Assembly: GCA_016845175.1 (NCBI GenBank) | Contig: JAERTD010000049.1 | Span: 42,883-106,882 of the forward strand | Reading direction: 5' to 3' | Length of the DNA stretch: 64,000 nt | Source of the DNA: Bacteroidota bacterium | GTDB taxonomy: Bacteria; Bacteroidota; Bacteroidia; Bacteroidales; F082 | Part shown: piece by piece, positions 33,955-42,614 of the stretch | How positions within the stretch are numbered: position 1 is the stretch's first letter | Layout of the letters: each line of letters opens with the position of its first letter | Position numbers and translations under genes: made by a program | Notes under the pieces: model-generated | What the model was told of the DNA's origin: nothing | The model's input: only the letters and a program-made list of their open reading frames with translations | The model's database searches: none

Positions 33955-35514
33955 TTATTGGGGCATGATCAATTCCATTTTTTGTCCATCCTTCTCAGGG
34001 AAAAGTGCCTTTTTCGTTTCCAATTCATAAGCCAAAGCTTTCATCATAAGTTTGAGTTGCTTTAGATTTTCACCTGCTACATTGTGGCTTTCAAAGGGAT
34101 CTTCTTTCAGGTTAAACAACTCATAGTCTGGCTCCCCATCAATCTGATAATGGTAGATGAGCTTCCAGTCTGATAGCACCAGACTAGTAAAATAAGAGGA
34201 TCGGTGGCCATGGGGAAAATGGTTAAGAAATATTTCATCACGGGTACTGTTTTTTTGAGCTTTCAGCTGCTGCTGTAATGAAAAACCATCCTTAACATAT
34301 GCTTCCGGAGTTTCAATATCAAGCATCTGACACAAGCTTGGAAATATATCAAGGATTGAACCCATTTGTTGTTGCATGGCATTTCGTGCAATGGGTGTGT
34401 TTGACTGGCAGATGGCTTTGTCATTGGGTGTGACCCATGAGGCAATAAATGGTACACGCATACCGCCTTCATAGTGCTGGCCTTTCTTTCCGTTGAGGGG
34501 AAAAGAGCTGCTGTAGCCATCGGTTATGGGTAGGGGAGCATCTGACCCATTATCCCCCATAAAGAAGATTAAGGTATTCTCCCCCAAGCCAAGTTCTTTA
34601 GTATGGGAAATTATATCTCCCAGCGATTGGTCAATGCCTTCAATGAGAGTGGCATAGGCCTGAGCCTGATGTGATTTTCCAGATTCTCTATAATTAGCTG
34701 TGAAACGGGGATCCGAATGAAAAGGGGCATGTACGGCATAGTGCGACATACAGAGGAAAAATGGCTTGCCTTCAGCTTTAGCGTGGGCAATGGCTGCCAT
34801 GGCCTCAAGCGTCAGTGCCTCGGTAAGAAATATATCCTGACCATGGTATTTTTCCAGACCGGGAACAGCCCTTGATGAATCGCCGTCAAGATGGCCGAAT
34901 CCTTCCTTCCCATAGTAACTGCCTGGCTGTCCGATGGAGCTTCCGGCAATGTTAATATCAAAACCAAGGTTCAGTGGATCTTCACCATCACTATCGAATG
35001 GCCCAAGATGAGCTTTGCCTACATGGATGGTTCGATAGCCTTTTTGTTGAAGCAGGCGAGGCAAGCTTACTGATTCTTTGGTAAGCCCTATCCAGTTCCA
35101 ATGGGTCGGTCCAAATTTTGTACGGTTGTTAGCCTCTGACCAAATCCAGTTGGTGACACCATGACGGGCAGAGTTTTGACCCGTCAGCAAGGATACCCGT
35201 GTGGGTGAACAAACTGAATGTGCATAGAAATTGCTAAAGCGCACACCCTGTGCAGCCAGCTTTTCCATATGAGGTGTTCTGTAGAAATTATTCAGTGGAT
35301 ATGTAACCGGGTTACCTTCTTTATCGGTAAGGAAGGGTACTGAGGTATCCATCAATCCCATATCATCCACCAGAAAAATAATAATGTTCGGTGGTGGTGG
35401 CTTCTGGTAGGTACATGAGGGCATAAAGCCAATAAATAACAGGCTAAGCACAAAAGTTTTGAGTACTAAACGAAATCTGCCAATAGTATCGAGAGTCATA
35501 GGGAATTGCTTCAC
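33955..35514 (-). CDS. Arylsulfatase-type lipoprotein sulfatase
   Basis: This 519-aa protein has a lipobox ending at Cys34 (FMPSC). The sulfatase signature VCSPTRVSLLTG has Cys102 as the residue converted to formylglycine, and the metal-binding VDDMG occurs at residues 49-53. The closing part has GDNGSDAPLP and NLKEDPFESHNVAGE, typical of the family. Formylglycine sulfatases hydrolyse sulfate esters on glycans and need an anaerobic or FGE maturase, which is not in this window. It lies 4 bp from the sialidase gene, so both belong to one operon. Confidence 0.95.
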   Translation of the reverse strand: MKQFPMTLDTIGRFRLVLKTFVLSLLFIGFMPSCTYQKPPPPNIIIFLVDDMGLMDTSVPFLTDKEGNPVTYPLNNFYRTPHMEKLAAQGVRFSNFYAHSVCSPTRVSLLTGQNSARHGVTNWIWSEANNRTKFGPTHWNWIGLTKESVSLPRLLQQKGYRTIHVGKAHLGPFDSDGEDPLNLGFDINIAGSSIGQPGSYYGKEGFGHLDGDSSRAVPGLEKYHGQDIFLTEALTLEAMAAIAHAKAEGKPFFLCMSHYAVHAPFHSDPRFTANYRESGKSHQAQAYATLIEGIDQSLGDIISHTKELGLGENTLIFFMGDNGSDAPLPITDGYSSSFPLNGKKGQHYEGGMRVPFIASWVTPNDKAICQSNTPIARNAMQQQMGSILDIFPSLCQMLDIETPEAYVKDGFSLQQQLKAQKNSTRDEIFLNHFPHGHRSSYFTSLVLSDWKLIYHYQIDGEPDYELFNLKEDPFESHNVAGENLKQLKLMMKALAYELETKKALFPEKDGQKMELIMPQ

Positions 35515-35518
35515 TTAG

Positions 35519-36631
35519 TTAATTCAATTTATCTTCACCATCTGTGAGCCATTGCAGGCTCAGCCTGACAAACACATTGTCCTTATAATTATCTTTTTCG
35601 AAAACCAGACCAATATCACCATTGGGTAGTATGGTCATGGTAGAATAGGCTGAACCTCCGGTATAAACAGTCTTGGCAGCCGACCATGTGCTGCCTTCGT
35701 CGTAGCTTATTCTTAGGCTCAGGTTTTTACGTTCATTAGGATCGTTTGCGTGGGCAAATAGGAGTCTGTTTTTATCTGCACCTTCTTTGATGGAGGTATA
35801 CCTGATAATACTGGCGTTGCAACCAGGGTCCACAAGTGATGAGTCTGGCTTTGATATCCAGCTTGCTCCCTGGTCGGTTGAAGTATGCACATATCTGATG
35901 CCTTTGCCATTCATGCGGCTGTTGACCATCCAATTACCGTCAGTAAGCTCAACAATCTTTGATTCATTCCCAGGGATGATGGGCGTATCCAATATATGCC
36001 AACTTTCGCCATGATCATCACTGCAAAATAGGTGCAATCCATTATTCAGATTGACCATAGTATGGATGAGTGTTCCACAGCTGCTTTGAATGCCACGTCC
36101 AGAGGTGATGAACTTAAAATCATGGCGCCATTCAGCTTTGGTGATTTGTGAGGTGATGTCGATGGGATCACTCCATGTTTGTCCGTTGTCCATACTCGTT
36201 ATCACCTTTAAATAATACACATCTTTTTCGTTGTCCAGATCCATAAAATTAAAGAAGAGGAAGATGGTGGAAGTGATTTGATCCACCAGCATGGAAGGGT
36301 CGGAAGCCGATTGGCCCAGAGGATAATCTATTATGGTTTCAATGGGAGACCATGTACCTCCATTGTCCTCACTTCGTCGCATGACAATATTGATATCCTT
36401 ACTCCATTTCAAATCTCCGCAAGATGGAACACGTTCATCAATGGCAACAAGCAGATCGCCATTGGGTGCAGTCACCATGGCCGGTATTCTATAGCAGGCT
36501 ACCTCAGGATTCATATCCGTGTTAAACAAACTTATGAATTCAAGTGTTAGGGCATCAGGGTCAGCCTCTTCCAATTGTGAAAAAGCGATTGAAGATATGA
36601 TGGATAGGAGTATCAGAAAAACAATTTTCAT
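35519..36631 (-). CDS. Exo-alpha-sialidase (GH33, BNR repeats)
   Basis: This 370-aa protein has a Sec signal peptide (ends AFSQ). The arginine-bearing YRIP motif is at residues 47-50, and five Asp-box repeats follow (for example SEDNGGTWSP, SMDNGQTWSD, SDDHGESWHI, SYDEGSTWSA). This is the six-bladed propeller of GH33 sialidases, which release terminal sialic acid with retention of configuration. The location is periplasmic or extracellular. Its neighbours, a sulfatase and a GH95 fucosidase, fit sequential trimming of capped glycans. Confidence 0.93.
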   Translation of the reverse strand: MKIVFLILLSIISSIAFSQLEEADPDALTLEFISLFNTDMNPEVACYRIPAMVTAPNGDLLVAIDERVPSCGDLKWSKDINIVMRRSEDNGGTWSPIETIIDYPLGQSASDPSMLVDQITSTIFLFFNFMDLDNEKDVYYLKVITSMDNGQTWSDPIDITSQITKAEWRHDFKFITSGRGIQSSCGTLIHTMVNLNNGLHLFCSDDHGESWHILDTPIIPGNESKIVELTDGNWMVNSRMNGKGIRYVHTSTDQGASWISKPDSSLVDPGCNASIIRYTSIKEGADKNRLLFAHANDPNERKNLSLRISYDEGSTWSAAKTVYTGGSAYSTMTILPNGDIGLVFEKDNYKDNVFVRLSLQWLTDGEDKLN

Positions 36632-36646
36632 AAGCTCTCATTGATC

Positions 36647-39049
36647 TTAGTATGCAGCACTTTTAGACTTAGGAGATCTCTTATTGTTTTCGTAAACATA
36701 GGTTTCCCCAGGCTTCATGCTCACTGGCACAGTGTTGTCACCATATTTTAAATTAAAGCTGCTTGTATATTTTGAGTGGATTTTCACAGATTCCAATTGC
36801 CCGTTGTTCCAGTGGATATCTGTGCTTAAACCACCCCGTGCTTTTAAGCCTTTTATATGCCCTTCTTTCCAGGAATCGGGTAATGCCGGTAATACCCGAA
36901 TGGTGTTTTCTTCATGCGACTGCAACAGCATTTCTGCTACGCCTGCGGTATAACCAAAATTTCCATCAATCTGGAAGGGAGGATGTAAATCAAAAAGATT
37001 GTTGCTAATTGATTTTCTCAGCATTTGTTGAATATGTTCATGAGCCATGGCTCCATCCAACAGCCGTGCGCTACAATTGATCAGCCAGGCCCGACTCCAG
37101 CCCGTGCCTGCCCCACCGTTTTCCAGTCTGTAATCTAAGGTATTTCTTACGGCATTGAATAATTCAGGGTTCTTTTCCTGACTTATTTGTGTGCCCGGGT
37201 GAAAGCCATAGAGGTGCGACATATGCCTGTGACCCGGCTCTGGTTCTTCATAGGGCCGGTCCCATTCAAGAATTCTACCGTTGGTGTCCAGTACAAATCC
37301 TGGACGCAATTGTCTAATTTGGTTTCTAATGGTGGTTGTGAGGTCATTTTTTATTGATAATATTTCAGAGGCCTTCAGGTAGTTAAGGAACACTTCATAA
37401 ATCACTTGCTGGTCCATGGCACTTCCCAGACAAGTGGCAGCCTGCTTCCCTTCCTGATAATAAAACTGGTTTTCAGGTGAGGTGGAAGGTGCCGAAATTA
37501 AACTGCCGTCCCTTGGATCCTCTATGATCCAATCGCTGTAGAAGCTGGCCACTTCCTGTATGGCAGGGAATGCCCTTTCTCTTAAAAACTTTTTATCAAG
37601 GGTGTATGAATAATGCTGCCAGTAATGTTGCATCAACCATCCGCCTGCACCAACCGAACAACCCCAATAGGCAGTAGGAGCCCTGAGCCATGTGGGCGCC
37701 CATAAGTCAGAGGCATGGGGGATAAAGCTTCCCCGACAACCAAAGTTTTTGTCTGCGGTTATTCTTCCATGGTCAACAAGCTTGTCGATATAGTCGAACA
37801 AAGGCTGGTTAAGCTCACCCAGGTTGCATACATCGGCAAGCCAATAATTCATCTGTAAATTGATGTTGAGATGATAATCTGCATTCCAGGGAGCCTGAAT
37901 GTGTTCATTCCACAAGCCTTGCAGGTTGGCAGGATTGCTGCCGGGACGGGAGGATGCAATGAGCAGGTAACGTCCGTAGTGAAACAATAGGGATTCTAAG
38001 CCCAAATCCACAACACCCTCTTTTACACGCTCCAATCGCTGATCTGTAGGGATGCTGTCCAGATCATCCTTGGATAGCCTGAAATCTACTCTTGAATATA
38101 GGCTTTGATAATCATCAATATGCTCCTTTGTCAATTGGGAATAGGTCTTTGATCCGATAGCCTGCAGATCCATTTCATTTTGAATGCTGTAGTTATCGTG
38201 ATAATAAGAAGAATTAGACACAATGATCACTACCGCATTTTTTACATCTTGCAATTCTAGAAAATCCTTGGCCCTCCGGATACTACCTCCCTGATGGTTT
38301 ATTTTCAATCGGGTTTCGAATTTTACACCTTCGTCAATGGGGAACGGCTTTGAATCAAATTTTCCTCCTCTCTGGGTCACTTCACCTTGCATCACAAGGG
38401 TGCTCCCATCGATGGTATGGCTTGTGGCTGTTTGATGGCCATGGTCATAGGGTCTGCTTAAACTTAGCTTTGCGTTCAAGCCCTCAGGCGAGGCTGAGCT
38501 CAGTTTAATAACAATGGCCCGATGTGGTTTTGAAACAAATATTTCTTGTGCAAATGGATATCCATCAGCCTTATAGGAGACTTTAGATACCGCAGTACTG
38601 AGGTTTAATTCTCTTCGATAATCTGTAATGTTCTGATGATCAAAATCAATGAATAGATCTCCCAGGGTTTGGTGGGACCTGACGATACTTTTCCTTGAGA
38701 ACTTGTCCACGAATAAGCGGTCAGCATCCTCGTGTTTACCTTCAATTAATAATGCTCTTATGCTTTCAAGGTCGTTTGTATCACCTTCAGGTTCAATCCA
38801 TTCATTCACATCCGCCGGCCACATAGAGTCATCATTCAATTGGATGCGCTCCCGGCTGGTCTGACCAAATACCATCACACCAATATTGCCATTGCCCAGG
38901 GGTAAGGCTTCATTCCAATTGTTGGCTGCTTGTTTGTACCATAGTATATCCTCTTTGGGTTGTTCCTTTGGACCACAGGAATTACATACAAACAGCCCTA
39001 AGGCTAATGTTGCTATAAAAAGAAGCAATCTGCTGTAATATGCTTTCAT
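36647..39049 (-). CDS. GH95 alpha-L-fucosidase lipoprotein
   Basis: The 800-aa protein starts MKAYYSRLLLFIATLALGLF and has a lipobox NSC before GPKEQ. The catalytic-region motifs of GH95 are present: DYHLNINLQMNYW (the asparagines that activate water), PSTSPENQFYY (the acid) and QIDGNFGYTAG (the Asp). GH95 enzymes remove alpha-1,2-linked fucose or galactose by inversion. The upstream extension of 28 residues in the longest frame lacks a signal, so the start at 39049 is favoured. It is the first gene of an operon with the sialidase (15 bp gap) and sulfatase genes. Confidence 0.95.
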   Translation of the reverse strand: MKAYYSRLLLFIATLALGLFVCNSCGPKEQPKEDILWYKQAANNWNEALPLGNGNIGVMVFGQTSRERIQLNDDSMWPADVNEWIEPEGDTNDLESIRALLIEGKHEDADRLFVDKFSRKSIVRSHQTLGDLFIDFDHQNITDYRRELNLSTAVSKVSYKADGYPFAQEIFVSKPHRAIVIKLSSASPEGLNAKLSLSRPYDHGHQTATSHTIDGSTLVMQGEVTQRGGKFDSKPFPIDEGVKFETRLKINHQGGSIRRAKDFLELQDVKNAVVIIVSNSSYYHDNYSIQNEMDLQAIGSKTYSQLTKEHIDDYQSLYSRVDFRLSKDDLDSIPTDQRLERVKEGVVDLGLESLLFHYGRYLLIASSRPGSNPANLQGLWNEHIQAPWNADYHLNINLQMNYWLADVCNLGELNQPLFDYIDKLVDHGRITADKNFGCRGSFIPHASDLWAPTWLRAPTAYWGCSVGAGGWLMQHYWQHYSYTLDKKFLRERAFPAIQEVASFYSDWIIEDPRDGSLISAPSTSPENQFYYQEGKQAATCLGSAMDQQVIYEVFLNYLKASEILSIKNDLTTTIRNQIRQLRPGFVLDTNGRILEWDRPYEEPEPGHRHMSHLYGFHPGTQISQEKNPELFNAVRNTLDYRLENGGAGTGWSRAWLINCSARLLDGAMAHEHIQQMLRKSISNNLFDLHPPFQIDGNFGYTAGVAEMLLQSHEENTIRVLPALPDSWKEGHIKGLKARGGLSTDIHWNNGQLESVKIHSKYTSSFNLKYGDNTVPVSMKPGETYVYENNKRSPKSKSAAY

Positions 39050-39160
39050 GGGGTTCCTGTGTTTTAATAGCGATTGAGCTTGAGCGTAAAGTTCGTATTT
39101 TTTGAGGTTGAAAATAGCTTTTTGTATAACCAAGTTTCAGTTGTCTTTTACTCTTTATGT

Positions 39161-39186
39161 TTTACATGTAAATAGATACCATGGTA
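39161..39186. promoter_or_regulatory. Paired palindromes, candidate MarR operator
   Basis: The perfect palindromes TTTACATGTAAA (39161-39172) and TACCATGGTA (39177-39186) are centred 15 bp apart. They lie just upstream of TATTTTTG boxes (39194 and 39204) and the MarR start codon at 39230. MarR-family proteins bind such inverted repeats to repress their own operon. The position between the GH95 gene and the MarR gene leaves open control of both. Confidence 0.5.
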
Positions 39187-39229
39187 AATAAAATATTTTT
39201 GCTTATTTTTGCGTCATTAACTTTCAGTT

Positions 39230-39679
39230 ATGGCTAGTATTGATTCAGAAATAAAGTCCAAGTTTGCGAGTGAACAACATCGTCTGATGACCAATATTGT
39301 GTTTACTGCCAACTGGGTTCAACATGCTTTTAATGAAGACTTAAAACCCTTTGGAATTTCTCAACAGCAGTATAATATGTTAAGGATACTCAGGGGTTTA
39401 GGTGGATGGAGGACTATGTCAGAAATAAAGGACGGTTTGTTGGATAAATCACCCAACGCAACCCGTCTTGCTGACAAATTGCTGAAGAAAAAACTCATCG
39501 ATCGAAAATCCAGTAAAACGGACCGAAGGAGAGTATATATAAGAATATCGAAAATCGGCTTGAAACTCTTCGAAGCGATCAATCAGACAGAATCACCGGT
39601 TCAGCAGGCAATCACTCATAATATTTCAGAAGAGGAAGCCAAGCTAGCCAGTGATATTCTCGATAAACTAAGAACTTAA
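39230..39679 (+). CDS. MarR-family transcriptional regulator
   Basis: This 149-aa protein has the winged helix-turn-helix of MarR: the recognition part is MSEIKDGLLDKSPNATRLADKL, followed by the wing RKSSKTDRRRVYIRISKIG. Long N- and C-terminal helices form the dimer interface. MarR proteins are usually repressors released by small phenolic or oxidising ligands. It is followed after 24 bp by a DoxX-like gene, which is its probable target together with its own promoter. Confidence 0.94.
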   Translation: MASIDSEIKSKFASEQHRLMTNIVFTANWVQHAFNEDLKPFGISQQQYNMLRILRGLGGWRTMSEIKDGLLDKSPNATRLADKLLKKKLIDRKSSKTDRRRVYIRISKIGLKLFEAINQTESPVQQAITHNISEEEAKLASDILDKLRT

Positions 39680-39703
39680 CTAACATTTCTAACAATTGAA
39701 CTT

Positions 39704-40063
39704 ATGGATAAGAAAAACCTGATCATTTACAGAATAGTAACCGGAATCTTTAGCGCTCATATGCTTTTTTCCGTGGCTGCCTACATTTTTATGCATGATA
39801 TGGTAAAGGAGGTCTTTGAATCCCTGGGTGTTTCTGCCACTATTATTTATCCCCTGGCCATAGCCAAAGTGCTTGGTTTGATTGCCATATGGTCCAACAA
39901 ATCAAGGCTTTTAAAGGAGCTGGCCTACCTTGGGTTTGCTGTTGACTTCATCCTGGCATCTGCCGCGCACTTTAAGGAAGGAGATGGTGGTGTTATCGCA
40001 CCACTTGTAGCCCTGACATTTTGTGTGGTTTCATACATCTACCACAGAAAAATATATGTATAG
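39704..40063 (+). CDS. DoxX-like membrane protein
   Basis: This 119-aa protein has four hydrophobic helices and the DoxX-like phrases IIYPLAIAKVLGLIAIW and YLGFAVDFILASAAHF. DoxX-like proteins are quinone- or redox-related membrane proteins often induced with MarR regulators under oxidative or thiol stress. The exact chemistry is uncertain. It is cotranscribed with the upstream MarR gene. The following 205 bp (40064-40268) show no recognisable gene. Confidence 0.9.
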   Translation: MDKKNLIIYRIVTGIFSAHMLFSVAAYIFMHDMVKEVFESLGVSATIIYPLAIAKVLGLIAIWSNKSRLLKELAYLGFAVDFILASAAHFKEGDGGVIAPLVALTFCVVSYIYHRKIYV

Positions 40064-40268
40064 CGAAAGGAATATTAGCACAGGTTTAAAGAAGGGAGGC
40101 CATGTGGTTCCATGGTCAGGAATGGTGTACAAATGGTTTTCTTTGTCAGGTACAGGATATTGATCATTACCCCTGGAAATAGTAGCAGGTTTTCTTATCC
40201 CTCAGGATTCAAACATATCATAAGTCCTGAAGCGGGCACCTCGAACTAAAACCTGTACTGGCAAAGAC

Positions 40269-40661
40269 TTATTTCTGAAATTCAGAAAACAAGAACTGGG
40301 AATAATCGATAATTCCCATATATTCCCCGTTTTCTTCAACAGGTGCAATTTTTATATTGTAATTATACATTAATCTGGGTACATACTTGACATTTAAGTG
40401 GGCCGGGATAGAAAACACGGGTTTGGTCATAATCTCGTAAACGCTTACCTCGTCAAGGGTTTTGTTGGCGATCATAACGCCTTTGATGATGTCGTTTACC
40501 GTGACAATTCCATTTTCGTCAGCATCATTTCTTTTCTTAATGATTAGCGCCCGTACATCTTCTTCTTTCATTAATTGCACCGCATCTTTTGCACTGGCCA
40601 AACCATCAATATAGAATAGTTTATCGGAAGCAATTTCCTTGGCTTTTTTAAAAGTTTCCAT
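40269..40661 (-). CDS. CBS-pair protein of the DUF1538/PII unit
   Basis: This 130-aa protein consists of two CBS motifs: SAKDAVQLMKEEDVRALIIKK with GIVTVNDIIKGVM, then VYEIMTKPVFSIPAHLNVKY with YMGIIDYSQFLF. CBS pairs bind adenine nucleotides such as AMP or ATP, or cyclic dinucleotides, and gate partner proteins. It lies 11 bp downstream of the PII-like gene, last in a four-gene unit that begins with two DUF1538 membrane proteins. A role as an energy-state sensor for that transporter is an inference. Confidence 0.9.
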   Translation of the reverse strand: METFKKAKEIASDKLFYIDGLASAKDAVQLMKEEDVRALIIKKRNDADENGIVTVNDIIKGVMIANKTLDEVSVYEIMTKPVFSIPAHLNVKYVPRLMYNYNIKIAPVEENGEYMGIIDYSQFLFSEFQK

Positions 40662-40672
40662 TGGATAAAGGT

Positions 40673-41017
40673 TTATAGTTGTTCTGTATTCAGATTTTCT
40701 CTGATTTTTTTGATTTGTTTTGAAAAACCTGCTACCCTGTCAATATTCAGGGCAATCAGGATTCCATTACCAGGTTTTTCAATATCACATTCCTTTGACA
40801 CACATTGTATTATTTTTTTGGTATGATGTTCTTCCACAACAAATAGAATAATGTCAGTTTTGTCTGATATGGTCAAGCCCAAAAAGTTTGACTCTTCTAT
40901 ACCAGTGCCTTTTCCCTGAATGATTACATCACCTGTGGCACCTGCATTTTTAGCGGTTTTGATAACTTTCTCAGTGATTTTGGGGCTTACAAAGCCTACG
41001 ATTAAATTAAATCTCAT
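40673..41017 (-). CDS. PII-like signalling protein
   Basis: This 114-aa protein has the ferredoxin-like PII fold. MRFNLIVGFVSPKITEKVIK gives strand 1 and helix 1, and GATGDVIIQGKGTG leads into the T-loop region. The strand TDIILFVVEEHHTKKII is followed by the C-terminal PGNGILIALNIDRVAG. The classical uridylylated tyrosine is absent, which fits the PII-like group that controls transporters instead of GlnA/AmtB. Its start codon overlaps the stop of the DUF1538 gene upstream by 4 bp, indicating translational coupling. Confidence 0.85.
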   Translation of the reverse strand: MRFNLIVGFVSPKITEKVIKTAKNAGATGDVIIQGKGTGIEESNFLGLTISDKTDIILFVVEEHHTKKIIQCVSKECDIEKPGNGILIALNIDRVAGFSKQIKKIRENLNTEQL

Positions 41018-41790
41018 GATTTTGATTTTTTAAATGTATTTAGATAGACAATTAAGTCACTAATTTGTGCAAAGCCTAAAACAGTGATCATGGGGAAGAC
41101 GCTGGCAAAGGCGATTAAGCCAAAACCATCTATGGCAGGGTTCCTGCCGGGCACCACAGAAGCCAGTCCCAGTCCCAGTGCTGCCACAATAGGAACGGTA
41201 ACTGTTGAGGTGGTAACCCCACCTGTGTCGTAGGCCAAAGCCACAATGTCTTTTTTTACGAATATGGTTTGAATGATGACAATAATATAGCCTGTCATGA
41301 TGTAAGTCACCAACGAATCACCTACAACAATCCTGTAGGTGCCCACAGCCAGTGCTATGCCCACGCCTACAGCCACAACAACTCTTAGATGCATAATGCC
41401 AATAAATCCTCCTGAAACTTCATTGGCTTTAGCGGCCACGGCATATAGAGCCGGTTCGGCTATGGTTGTGGAAAAGCCTACCAATGCAGCAAAAATATAC
41501 ACCCAGTAATAAGCCTGCCAATCGGTTAAGTCACCAGAGTAGGTCTCCTTCACAAACACCGGGCTGGAGAGTTGTTTGGCCATTACCTCTCCCAGGGGAA
41601 ATAGTGCTTTTTCCAAACCGATCAAGAAGAAGGTTAGGCCAAAGATGACCATGATGACTCCAAGAACCACTTTTTTCAGATTAGGAATGGTTTTCTTTAT
41701 AATGATTACCTGGAAAAAGGCTATTAAAATAACAATAGGGGCTATATCCCTTAAAGTGTTAATAAACGTATTTCCTAATTCTGCTAACAT
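41014..41790 (-). CDS. DUF1538 membrane protein (second copy)
   Basis: This 258-aa protein has about seven membrane helices and the conserved DUF1538 motifs AYDTGGVTTSTVTVPIVAAL and [16 protein letters not shown]. It begins with an amphipathic region and then IAPIVILIAFFQVIIIKKT. It is homologous to the next gene (41800-42534), so the pair may form two halves of one transporter or channel; in other bacteria DUF1538 proteins may be fused. It overlaps the PII-like gene, so control by that protein is likely. The substrate is not known to me. Confidence 0.88.
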   Translation of the reverse strand: MLAELGNTFINTLRDIAPIVILIAFFQVIIIKKTIPNLKKVVLGVIMVIFGLTFFLIGLEKALFPLGEVMAKQLSSPVFVKETYSGDLTDWQAYYWVYIFAALVGFSTTIAEPALYAVAAKANEVSGGFIGIMHLRVVVAVGVGIALAVGTYRIVVGDSLVTYIMTGYIIVIIQTIFVKKDIVALAYDTGGVTTSTVTVPIVAALGLGLASVVPGRNPAIDGFGLIAFASVFPMITVLGFAQISDLIVYLNTFKKSKS

Positions 41791-41799
41791 AGTCTTATA

Positions 41800-42534
41800 C
41801 TAGAAAATAAACATCCCATAAGCCATTACAAAAATCATCGGCAACAGAGATGCAAAAGCAATCAACCCAAAACCGTCTGTAAGTGGACTCCTTCCTTCAA
41901 TGACAGTTGCCAAACCAACTCCCAGAGCAGTTACCAGAGGTACCGTAATGGTAGAGGTTGTTACACCTCCGGCATCATAAGCAATTCCAATGATTTCTTT
42001 TGGGGCAAATACGGTCATCAAAATAACTACCAGGTAACCCCCTATAATTAAATAATATACAGGCCAGCCTTTAATAATTCGCCAAATACCAATGAGTATG
42101 GCCAGACCAACCGAGAGTGCAACAGATAATCGCAAACCAAAAGCATAGCTTGCCTCTATATCATGTGCAATAAGATTTGATGCAACCGCTATTTCTGCGG
42201 CCTCATCAGCAACAGCAATGAGTGCAGGTTCGGCAATGGTCGTGGAAAAACCCAGGAGAAATGAAAACAACAACAGCCAAAAAATACTTCCTTTTTTAGC
42301 CAGGGTATAGGATAAATTCTCACCTATGGGGAACAAGCCATATTCAAGACCCTCCACAAACAACATAAGGCCTATAACTACAAAAAACAATCCCACAAGA
42401 ACTTCTTCCAGCATGGGGAAGGGTTGCTGAAGTACTACGATTTGAAAAAAGGATACCACTATCACAATAGGCAATAAATCCAGGAGGGAGGCCTTCAATT
42501 TCCGCGCGATTATCCCTATGAGTTTTAGTAGCAT
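41800..42534 (-). CDS. DUF1538 membrane protein (first copy)
   Basis: This 244-aa protein has about seven hydrophobic helices, including [19 protein letters not shown], and repeats the signature motifs of its neighbour: [20 protein letters not shown] and [16 protein letters not shown]. The two copies are separated by 9 bp and are probably translated together. The charged DAGG and DGFG loops suggest an ion or substrate path. It is the first gene of the unit that continues with the second copy, a PII-like protein and a CBS protein. Confidence 0.88.
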   Translation of the reverse strand: MLLKLIGIIARKLKASLLDLLPIVIVVSFFQIVVLQQPFPMLEEVLVGLFFVVIGLMLFVEGLEYGLFPIGENLSYTLAKKGSIFWLLLFSFLLGFSTTIAEPALIAVADEAAEIAVASNLIAHDIEASYAFGLRLSVALSVGLAILIGIWRIIKGWPVYYLIIGGYLVVILMTVFAPKEIIGIAYDAGGVTTSTITVPLVTALGVGLATVIEGRSPLTDGFGLIAFASLLPMIFVMAYGMFIF

Positions 42535-42614
42535 TAGTTTTGTTTATTTCGTATGATATTGATGTTTGAAAATACTAAGTAACAAGAATATTTTTAAAAA
42601 TACAATTCTATTTG

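Noticed and set aside
33955..39049. Classical SusCD-type polysaccharide utilisation locus
   Set aside because: No SusC-like TonB receptor and no SusD-like lipoprotein gene is present in or near the operon.
39050..39133. 28-residue extension of the GH95 protein
   Set aside because: The residues do not form a signal, whereas the start at 39049 gives a good lipoprotein signal.
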